The notes under the pieces are model-generated. The model was not told where the DNA came from and made no database searches. It saw only the letters and a program-made list of their open reading frames with translations. The translations under genes were made by a program, and so were the position numbers. DNA of 11,095 bases from Oscillospiraceae bacterium (lineage in GTDB: Bacteria > Bacillota > Clostridia > Oscillospirales > Oscillospiraceae). The stretch is taken from assembly GCA_016287555.1 (NCBI GenBank), contig JAEFAK010000044.1:1-11095 (forward strand), given 5' to 3'. Positions 5,561-11,095 of this stretch are shown here, piece by piece. Each line of letters starts with the position of its first letter. Within the stretch, counting starts at the first letter, position 1.

Positions 5561-5670
5561 AGCAAAAATGCTTGCTCGCAAGAGCGTTTCCGCGAAGCCG
5601 TCAAAACTGCAGAGCGGGCAGCGCGAGCGGCGGCAAAGCCGCAAAGGCTTGCATAGCAAGATTTTTCTGC
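5561..5670. repeat. Palindromic intergenic element of about 110 bp
   Basis: The ends form a long imperfect inverted repeat: AAAAATGCTTGCTCGCAAG at 5564-5582 against CTTGCATAGCAAGATTTTT at 5648-5666. Each end is also a hairpin itself (CTTGC/GCAAG). Inside lies another perfect hairpin, GCGGC-AAA-GCCGC (5630-5642). The T-run at 5662-5666 follows the right-hand hairpin, so it could also stop + strand read-through. The terminal inverted repeats with internal hairpins resemble dispersed palindromic repeats or small non-autonomous elements. Copy number elsewhere in the genome is unknown. Confidence 0.45.
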
Positions 5671-5716
5671 ATGTATTATATCACTTTGCCGCGCGGATTG
5701 CAAAGCCCTGCCGCTA

Positions 5717-5745
5717 TTGCAGAAATAATATATATGCGATATAAT
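5717..5745 (+). promoter_or_regulatory. Promoter of the AKR-GH3-lipoprotein operon
   Basis: A perfect -10 TATAAT (5740-5745) is preceded, 17 bases upstream, by TTGCAG (5717-5722), a weak -35 matching in TTG only. The surrounding 5721-5760 is strongly AT-rich in an otherwise GC-rich window. The leader is about 30 bases. GGAGG at 5768-5772 lies 8 bases before the ATG of the first gene. Confidence 0.7.
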
Positions 5746-5780
5746 ATATAAAATAAAAAACCATATCGGAGGACCGCAAA

Positions 5781-6896
5781 ATGGCTGAATACATAAAGGC
5801 AAGAGAGCCCAACCTCGGCTTCGGGAACATGCGCATGCCCATGAAGGACGGCGTCGTCGATACCGAGACGATCTTCAAGATGGTCGACGCCTACATGGCG
5901 GCGGGCTTCAATTATTTTGACACGGGCTATATCTACAAGGGCTCGGAGGAGATGCTCAAGCTCGCCCTCGTCGAGCGCTATCCCCGCGAGAGCTTCATGA
6001 TAACGACGAAGCTCTCCATGGCCGACTGCCCGACGCCCGAGGATATGCCGAAGATATTCAAGATCTCCTGCGAGCGCCTCGGCGTGGACTACATCGACAC
6101 GTATTTTCTCCACGGCCTGACCAAGCCGACCATAGAGAAAGCGTACCAGTTCGGCGCGTTCGACTTCCTGCGCGAGCTGCGCGACAAGGGCCTCGCCAAG
6201 CACATAGGCTTCTCCTTCCACGGGACGCCAGAGCAGCTCGACGAGCTGTTGGACAAGGAGCCCGACATGGAGCTCGTCCAGCTCCAGATCAACTATCTCG
6301 ACTGGGAGGACGAGAAGGTGCAGGCCAAGCGCCTTTATGAGATAGCCCGCGCGCACGGCAAGCCCATCTCCGTCATGGAGCCCTGCAAGGGCGGCTGGCT
6401 CTCCGGCGACGATTCCGAGGCGGGGCAGATCCTGCTCCCGGCCAATCCCGAAGTCTCCGTCGCCTCGTGGGCATTCCGCTTCGTCGCTGGCCTCGAGGGG
6501 ATATACGTCATCCTCTCCGGCATGGGCAACGTCGAGCAGGTCGAGGACAACGTCAAGACCTTCCTCAACTTCAAGCCCCTCACCGAGGAAGAGCGCGCGC
6601 TCACGCTGAAGGTCGTCGAGCGCATCAAGGCCGTGCCGCGCATCCCCTGCACGCAGTGCTCCTACTGCACGCGCGGCTGCCCGAAAAAGCTGCCCATTCC
6701 TCTCTACATGCGCCATTACAACAACCTCATTACGTATAAGGTGCCCGACAGCTCGCGCCATCTCTATCATATGATGATAAAGCCCGAGACGATGGCCGCC
6801 AACTGCATCGGCTGCAAGTCCTGCGAGGCGCTCTGCCCGCAGCACATCGAGATAACGAAATATATCCAGGAAGTCAAGAAGCTTCTTGAAGACTGA
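5781..6896 (+). CDS. Aldo/keto reductase fused to a 2x[4Fe-4S] ferredoxin-like domain
   Basis: A 371-residue predicted cytoplasmic oxidoreductase of the aldo/keto reductase superfamily (COG1453-like subgroup with C-terminal iron-sulfur domain). The barrel covers about residues 8-275. The catalytic tetrad is visible as Asp47 and Tyr52 (FDTGYIYKGSE), Lys77 (TTKL) and His111 (YFLHG). The C-terminal part has CTQCSYCTRGCP (Cys290, 293, 296, 300) and CIGCKSCEALCP (Cys342, 345, 348, 352), two full C-x2-C-x2-C-x3-CP sets that should bind two [4Fe-4S] clusters. Redox chemistry is therefore likely linked to ferredoxin-type electron transfer as well as, or instead of, NAD(P)H. The natural substrate is unknown. 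It is the first gene of an operon: the next gene starts 28 bases downstream with no terminator between. Iron-sulfur content suits an anaerobe. Confidence 0.94.
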   Translation: MAEYIKAREPNLGFGNMRMPMKDGVVDTETIFKMVDAYMAAGFNYFDTGYIYKGSEEMLKLALVERYPRESFMITTKLSMADCPTPEDMPKIFKISCERLGVDYIDTYFLHGLTKPTIEKAYQFGAFDFLRELRDKGLAKHIGFSFHGTPEQLDELLDKEPDMELVQLQINYLDWEDEKVQAKRLYEIARAHGKPISVMEPCKGGWLSGDDSEAGQILLPANPEVSVASWAFRFVAGLEGIYVILSGMGNVEQVEDNVKTFLNFKPLTEEERALTLKVVERIKAVPRIPCTQCSYCTRGCPKKLPIPLYMRHYNNLITYKVPDSSRHLYHMMIKPETMAANCIGCKSCEALCPQHIEITKYIQEVKKLLED

Positions 6897-6924
6897 ACGG
6901 ACGCGATAAAACGGGGGGATAACC

Positions 6925-8250
6925 ATGGCCAGAGGAAAGCATGAAATGAGAGGTCAGACGAAGCCGGGACTTATCATCCTCGCAATCGTCATCCTGCTCG
7001 CGATAATCGCCGCCGTCGTCCTATTGGCGACCGGGGCGTTCAAAAAAGCGCCCGAACCGGTCCCGACTCCGACCCCGACCGCGACTGCGGAGCCGACTCC
7101 CGCGCCGACTCCGACCCCGACGCCTGAGCCGACCCCGGAGCCCACTCCGGAACCGACCCCGGAGCCGACGCCTGAGCCCACTCCCGAGCCGACGCCTGAG
7201 CCCGTGAGCTACCCGACCCAGGCCTACGACATCCTTGAGGGCATGACGCTGCGCGAAAAGGTCTGCCAGCTCATCATCGTCAAGCCGAGCGACATCACGG
7301 GCGTCAGCCCCGTCACCGTAGGCGGCGAGACGACGCGCAGGGCGCTCGAGCAGTACCCCGTCGGCGGCCTTTACTACGATACCTCGAACCTGGTCAACAA
7401 GGATCAGGTCAAGGCCATGCTCAAGAATACGCAGAACTTCGTCGAGATCCCGCTGCTCTTCTGCACTGACGAGGAGGGCGGCCGCGTGACGCGCCTTATG
7501 GGCACCGTCGGCACGACGCGCATCGAGGCCATGCTCAAGTTCAAGGACGACGGCCCCGAGAAGGCCCGCTCCAATGCGCAGACCATAGCCTCCGACATGA
7601 GCGCGCTCGGCTTCAATCTCAACTTCGCGCCCGTGGCCGACGTCTGGTCCAATCCCGACAATACGGTCATCGGCGACCGCGCGTACAGCGATGATTTCGA
7701 TCAGGCCGCGCTGCTCGTCCCCGCCGCGGTGGAGGGCTTCCACGCGGGCGGCGTGGGCTGCACGCTCAAGCATTTCCCGGGCCACGGCGACACCGCCGCC
7801 GATACGCACTACGGCTCGGCGTACATCTATAAGACCCTAGACGAGCTGCGTGCAAACGAGCTCAAGCCCTTCCAGGCGGGCATCGACGCGGGCGCAGACG
7901 CCGTCATGATGGGCCATCTCATCGTCAAGGACGTCTCCGAAGAGCCGGCGCTCTTTTCCGCCGATATCGTGACGGGGCTTCTCCGGCGCGAGATGGGCTT
8001 CAAGGGCGTCGTCCTGACGGACGCTCTGCAGATGAAGGCGCTGACCGACCACTACGGGGAGGAGGACATAGCCGTCAAGGCCATTTCCGCCGGCGTGGAT
8101 ATGCTGCTCTGTCCCGCGACTCCCGATAAGACGATAAACGCGATAATCAAGGCCGTCGAAAACGGCAACCTGACGGAGGAGCGCATCAACGAGAGCGTTC
8201 TGCGCATCCTCACGATGAAGATCAACAGAGGCATAATCGCCGCAGACTGA
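6925..8250 (+). CDS. Membrane-anchored GH3 beta-N-acetylhexosaminidase (NagZ-like)
   Basis: A 441-residue glycoside hydrolase family 3 enzyme, expected to remove N-acetylglucosamine from peptidoglycan fragments or other glycans outside the cell. A basic N-terminus precedes a transmembrane segment (about 15-37) without a lipobox. A Pro-Thr-Glu linker follows (43-93), then the TIM barrel (about 99-437). Family motifs are TDEEGGRVTRL (181-191), GFNLNFAPVADV (229-240), KHFPGHGDT (282-290) with the general acid/base pair Asp293-His295 in DTH, and the nucleophile Asp366 in LTDALQM. The C-terminal second domain of the B. subtilis-type enzyme (about 640 residues) is absent, so this is the compact single-domain form. 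GGGGGG lies 6 bases before ATG 6925; ATG 6946, preceded by AGAGGA, is an alternative start giving the same membrane anchor. Second gene of the operon. Confidence 0.93.
   Translation: MARGKHEMRGQTKPGLIILAIVILLAIIAAVVLLATGAFKKAPEPVPTPTPTATAEPTPAPTPTPTPEPTPEPTPEPTPEPTPEPTPEPTPEPVSYPTQAYDILEGMTLREKVCQLIIVKPSDITGVSPVTVGGETTRRALEQYPVGGLYYDTSNLVNKDQVKAMLKNTQNFVEIPLLFCTDEEGGRVTRLMGTVGTTRIEAMLKFKDDGPEKARSNAQTIASDMSALGFNLNFAPVADVWSNPDNTVIGDRAYSDDFDQAALLVPAAVEGFHAGGVGCTLKHFPGHGDTAADTHYGSAYIYKTLDELRANELKPFQAGIDAGADAVMMGHLIVKDVSEEPALFSADIVTGLLRREMGFKGVVLTDALQMKALTDHYGEEDIAVKAISAGVDMLLCPATPDKTINAIIKAVENGNLTEERINESVLRILTMKINRGIIAAD
7051..7203 (+). repeat. Low-complexity repeat coding for a Pro-Thr-Glu linker
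   Basis: About 150 bases of near-tandem 6- and 12-base units (variants of GAGCCGACTCCC) encode PTP and then EPTP repeats at residues 43-93 of the GH3 protein. Synonymous variation between units (ACC/ACT/ACG, CCG/CCC/CCT) shows that it is under protein-level constraint and not freshly slipped. Such linkers act as extended spacers through the cell wall. Unit number may vary between strains. Confidence 0.9.
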
Positions 8251-8269
8251 CAAAAAGGGGGAAGCTGAA

Positions 8270-9964
8270 ATGAAGAAGGCCATAGCCTTGCTTTGCGTGT
8301 TCGCGCTGCTGCTCTCGCTGAGCGCCTGCGGGCCGCTGGAGAAGATAGTGCAGCTCGTCAGGCCCTCCGAAGAGCCGGAGCCGACCGCGACAGCCGCGCC
8401 GGAGCCCACGCGCGCTCCGAAGCCGACCGAAACTCCCGCCCCGACCAAGACTCCGAAGCCTTCCCACGAACCGAAGCCTACGCCGACCCCGGAGCCCGTC
8501 GTCGACGACAGACCTCTCCTTGAGCGCATATGCGGGACGTATATCATCAATCCCCAGTCCGAGGAGGAGACCCAGCTCGACATCTACACCGTCGGTGGAA
8601 AGCTCATGGCCGAGTATTCCGGGGTATACAGCTTCTGGGGCGAGGAGCTCTTCCCGTTTGACGACAATGAGCTCGACGACACGGAGGCCGACTCCATCGA
8701 TCTCTTGGCCCTGCCCTACGACGGCAACTCCTTTACGGGCTCTTATGAGGGATTCTCCTTCCCGCGCACGCTGACGCTGAGCGACGGCGGCATAGTCCTC
8801 AGCCGGGAGGGCGAGCCCGACGCCTTTTATGAGAGGATAGAGCCCTACGACGACGTGGGCTATCTGCGCGAGTACCTTGAGGGCGAGCAGGGCCCGGTCC
8901 CGACCGGAAGCTGGCGCGGCGACTACTACGACGATGAGTTCGACTACCATACCGTTTATCTGGAGCTGAACGATGACGGGACGATGTATTTCCTCGACCG
9001 CGACGAGACGGATATCCCGAGGATAATGCACGGAGTCTACTCCTCCGAAGACAACGGCGACGGCACCTTTGACCTGACCTATATGATGACAGAGCGCGCC
9101 AACTACAAGATGCCGCATTTCGGCTACTTCGTTCTGGAAAAGGACGGCGGGGTCATGTATCTCTCCGATCCGGACGAGAGCGAGACCGACCTGGCGGGCG
9201 CGGCGCTCGGCCTCGCGGCCTGCGGAGCGGGCGCTCTTCCCGATGCGCAGCCCTACGTCGAGAACGTGACCGGCGGCGACGCCGTCTATGAGGATATCGA
9301 CTGCGACGGCGCGGACGAGGAGATCTATTTCGAGATCGAGACCGACGATAACGGCGATATCTCCTGCATCACCGTCTACGTCGACGGCTACGGAGAAGCG
9401 GTCAACATCACGGCCTACGGCGCCAACGTCTACTTCATGTATACCGGCAGGGCCGGCCGGAACTATCTTTACTTCGAGTGCTTCCTCGACAACGATTACA
9501 GAGACATACTCATTTATTCGCTCGACAGCGACGCCGCGAGGTTCGCGGGCGAGTTCTTCGGAGGCTTCTCTGAAGAGCCGACCGACCCGTACCTCTTCTT
9601 CCTGTCCGCCAGATCGCAGATCCTGAGCACTTCGACGGTCTGGAAGCCCTTCCGGGTGGGCGCCTTCGGGCTGCCGGAGGCTCTCGATACGGCCTATTTC
9701 GTCGAAGACGGCGTCACGCTGACCATAAAGCGCGACTACGAGACCTGGACGGTCGACATGGAGACCGGCGAGCTCATAGATTACGCGACCATACCCGCAG
9801 GCACGGAGCTCACCCAGTTCGCGACGGACAACAAGTATTACTGCGATCTCCGCACAGACGACACGTGCTACCGCATCTGGGTCAACACGGACGGCGGCTG
9901 GCCGCAGACTATCGAAGGGACGCCCATCGACGAGTTTTTCGACGGCCTATTCTTCGCCGGATGA
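8270..9964 (+). CDS. Acidic lipoprotein of unknown function with Pro-Thr linker
   Basis: I do not recognise a family for this 564-residue protein. The N-terminus is a clear lipoprotein signal: MKK, a hydrophobic core, then the lipobox LSAC with lipidated Cys20, so it should be anchored on the outer face of the membrane. Residues 34-76 are a Pro-Thr-Lys/Glu linker like that of the upstream GH3 enzyme. The rest is rich in Asp, Glu, Tyr and Gly and looks beta-rich. Two regions (about 89-190 and 213-300) each open with a G-(T/S)-(Y/W) strand and contain acidic turns, suggesting repeated small barrel-like domains. A third region has DIDCDGADEE (342-351) and TDDNGD, resembling calcium-binding FG-GAP/EF-hand-like loops. 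AGGGGGA lies 7 bases before the ATG, 19 bases after the GH3 stop, so it is the last gene of the same operon. An envelope role alongside the GH3 enzyme is inference. Confidence 0.88.
   Translation: MKKAIALLCVFALLLSLSACGPLEKIVQLVRPSEEPEPTATAAPEPTRAPKPTETPAPTKTPKPSHEPKPTPTPEPVVDDRPLLERICGTYIINPQSEEETQLDIYTVGGKLMAEYSGVYSFWGEELFPFDDNELDDTEADSIDLLALPYDGNSFTGSYEGFSFPRTLTLSDGGIVLSREGEPDAFYERIEPYDDVGYLREYLEGEQGPVPTGSWRGDYYDDEFDYHTVYLELNDDGTMYFLDRDETDIPRIMHGVYSSEDNGDGTFDLTYMMTERANYKMPHFGYFVLEKDGGVMYLSDPDESETDLAGAALGLAACGAGALPDAQPYVENVTGGDAVYEDIDCDGADEEIYFEIETDDNGDISCITVYVDGYGEAVNITAYGANVYFMYTGRAGRNYLYFECFLDNDYRDILIYSLDSDAARFAGEFFGGFSEEPTDPYLFFLSARSQILSTSTVWKPFRVGAFGLPEALDTAYFVEDGVTLTIKRDYETWTVDMETGELIDYATIPAGTELTQFATDNKYYCDLRTDDTCYRIWVNTDGGWPQTIEGTPIDEFFDGLFFAG
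8369..8497 (+). repeat. Low-complexity Pro-Thr linker in the lipoprotein gene
   Basis: Encodes residues 34-76, a Pro-rich stretch alternating PT with E, K and A, immediately after the lipobox region. It is less regular than the 7051-7203 linker but has the same codons and spacing style. The two linkers could result from recombination or from parallel selection for a cell-wall-spanning spacer. Confidence 0.8.
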
Positions 9965-9972
9965 CGAGTATC

Positions 9973-10013
9973 AAAAAAGCTCCGTTCCTCGTTTGAGGAA
10001 CGGAGCTTTTTTT
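9973..10013. terminator. Bidirectional terminator between lipoprotein gene and MATE gene
   Basis: A perfect 12-bp stem, GCTCCGTTCCTC (9979-9990) with GAGGAACGGAGC (9995-10006), and a GTTT loop, flanked by six A on the left and seven T on the right. It fills the 56-base gap between two convergent genes and can end transcription from both sides. Confidence 0.96.
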
Positions 10014-10020
10014 CTGCGAT

Positions 10021-11095
10021 CTAAGTCAGATGCGATATCCGCTTCTGCCAGCCGCCCTTCGCGTAGTATATGACGAAGGCGACGTCCGTGACGATCCAGG
10101 ATATCGGGTAGGAGAGACAGACCGTCAGCAGCGTCGGGAAGAAGCGGAAAGCTATCACTATCCAGACGACGCGCAGCAGGCATATGCCCAGCCCGCAGAT
10201 GACGACCGGGACGACCGAGTCGCCGACGCCGCGAAGGACGCCCGAGAGTATCTCGATGAACGTCCATGTGAAGTAAGCGGGGACTATGTAGAGCATGACG
10301 AGCCATGTCGTATCGACGACGGCCCTGTCGTTGGTGAAGACGGGAAGGACGGGCCTTCCTATCGCGAGCAGCAGGAGCGAGAATGCGACCGTGACCGCCG
10401 TAAAGATCTTCAGACTGAGGGAAGTTCCGGCCTTGACCCTGTCCATGCGGCCCGCGCCGCAGTTTTGCGCCGCGAAGTTCATGACGGCCGTTCCCGCGGC
10501 GTTCGCGCAGGCCCAGTAGAAGCCGTCTATCTTGCCCGAGAGCGACCAGGAGGCGACGACGGTCGTACCGAGCAGGTTTACATAAACCTGCAAGATCATG
10601 TTTGAGACGTTGTACATCGAGGCCTGCAGCGCCGCGGGGACGCCTATGTGCATCATACGCCTGAGCAGCCGCCCGTCGAAGCGTATCTCCCGCAGGCTGA
10701 TGCGGTACGGCTCGCGCGAGCGCATGAGCTTTATCGTCGCGAGCGTCGCGCAGATGACCTGCGACATGACGGTCGCGACGGCGACGCCGATAACGCCGAG
10801 CCGGAAGACGACTACGAAGACGAGGTCGAGCGCGATATTCGATACGCAGCTTATCAGCAGGTAGATGAAGGGGCTTCGCGAATCGCCGACGGCGCGGAGT
10901 ATGCCGGCCTCGATATTATAAAGCAGCAGCGGGACGACGCCCGCAAAGACGATGCGCAGATAAGTGCTCGCGGAGGCTATCGTGTCCTCCGGGGTATGCA
11001 GCAGGCGCAGTAAGGCGGGCGTGAAGATGAGGCCTATCGCCGTCAGTCCGGCGCCCGCGGCTAGGCAGAAGGCTACGGAGGTCCCCGTCGCCCGG
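10021..11095 (-). CDS. MATE-family multidrug/cation antiporter (N-terminus outside window)
   Basis: The frame stays open from the TAG at 10021-10023 to the right edge (357 codons seen), so the gene is cut by the window and the ATG at 10767 is internal. MATE proteins are usually about 440-460 residues, so roughly the first 90-100 are missing. They export drugs or organic cations driven by Na+ or H+. Diagnostic stretches are GILRAVGDSRSPF about 65 residues into the visible part, GVPAALQASMYNVSNM, the block around VASWSLSGKIDGFYWA, and NFAAQNCGAGRMDRV, the MATE 'GQN-GA' motif in which Gln-Asn-x-Gly-Ala-Gly is kept. GVLRGVGDS occurs again in the second half, as expected from the internal two-fold repeat of MATE proteins. 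The visible part is hydrophobic, with about nine membrane segments. The specific substrate is unknown. Confidence 0.93.
   Translation of the reverse strand, partial: RATGTSVAFCLAAGAGLTAIGLIFTPALLRLLHTPEDTIASASTYLRIVFAGVVPLLLYNIEAGILRAVGDSRSPFIYLLISCVSNIALDLVFVVVFRLGVIGVAVATVMSQVICATLATIKLMRSREPYRISLREIRFDGRLLRRMMHIGVPAALQASMYNVSNMILQVYVNLLGTTVVASWSLSGKIDGFYWACANAAGTAVMNFAAQNCGAGRMDRVKAGTSLSLKIFTAVTVAFSLLLLAIGRPVLPVFTNDRAVVDTTWLVMLYIVPAYFTWTFIEILSGVLRGVGDSVVPVVICGLGICLLRVVWIVIAFRFFPTLLTVCLSYPISWIVTDVAFVIYYAKGGWQKRISHLT

Noticed and set aside
5676..6926. A 416-residue minus-strand open frame opposite the aldo/keto reductase
   Set aside because: It mirrors a strongly supported gene in a GC-rich genome, has compositionally odd Leu/Ala/Val/Glu-rich sequence with no motif, and is a codon-bias shadow.
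7051..7203. Tandem short repeats considered as a CRISPR or minisatellite array
   Set aside because: The units are 6-12 bases, in frame, with synonymous variation and no spacers; they encode a protein linker.
7021..9118. Minus-strand frames opposite the GH3 and lipoprotein genes, rich in Gly-Val-Gly-Ser repeats
   Set aside because: The repeats are simply the reverse complement of the Pro-Thr linkers on the coding strand.
10021..10767. MATE gene as a complete 248-residue protein starting at 10767
   Set aside because: The frame continues without a stop to the window edge and the upstream part encodes further MATE sequence, including an RAVGDS motif.

Overview
The window looks like ordinary chromosome from a GC-rich, low-profile member of the Clostridia (Firmicutes/Bacillota), most likely a gut Oscillospirales-type bacterium. 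The signs are strong GGAGG-type ribosome binding sites, TTGACA/TATAAT promoters, a tRNA with encoded CCA, GC-rich codon use with many ATA isoleucine codons, lipoprotein and Pro-Thr linker architectures typical of such organisms, and an aldo/keto reductase fused to a clostridial-type ferredoxin domain. The exact taxon cannot be set from the sequence alone. There is no integrase, transposase, CRISPR array or phage gene.

Layout. Positions 38-113 hold tRNA-Trp(CCA) followed by its own terminator (117-150). A 270-base gap (151-417) holds a GC-rich self-complementary segment, two short palindromes and a good sigma-A promoter. Then come two tandem copies of a two-gene ABC exporter module on the + strand: ATPase 418-1185 with permease 1182-2000, and ATPase 2218-2985 with permease 2982-3800. 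Each copy has its own promoter, a 4-base ATGA overlap between its genes, and its own terminator with nearly the same hairpin. The ATPases are both 255 residues and the permeases both 272 residues.

A bidirectional terminator separates the second module from a convergent HerA/DUF853-type ATPase (3884-5518, minus strand). Between that gene and the next is a 262-base divergent intergenic region with a palindromic repeat-like element (about 5561-5670) and a promoter. A three-gene + strand operon follows: aldo/keto reductase with two [4Fe-4S] clusters (5781-6896), a membrane-anchored GH3 beta-N-acetylhexosaminidase with a long Pro-Thr-Glu linker (6925-8250), and an unrecognised acidic lipoprotein with a similar linker (8270-9964). 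A perfect bidirectional terminator (9979-10006 stem) closes it. The minus-strand MATE-family transporter (10021 to beyond 11095) runs off the window's right edge without its start codon.

The most interesting content is the duplicated ABC module. The first ATPase has Arg in place of the invariant Walker A Lys, while the second keeps Lys but has lost almost all of the LSGGQ signature. If the two ATPases pair, one composite ATP site would be nearly canonical and the other doubly degraded. This is an inference from sequence; no biochemical evidence is claimed.
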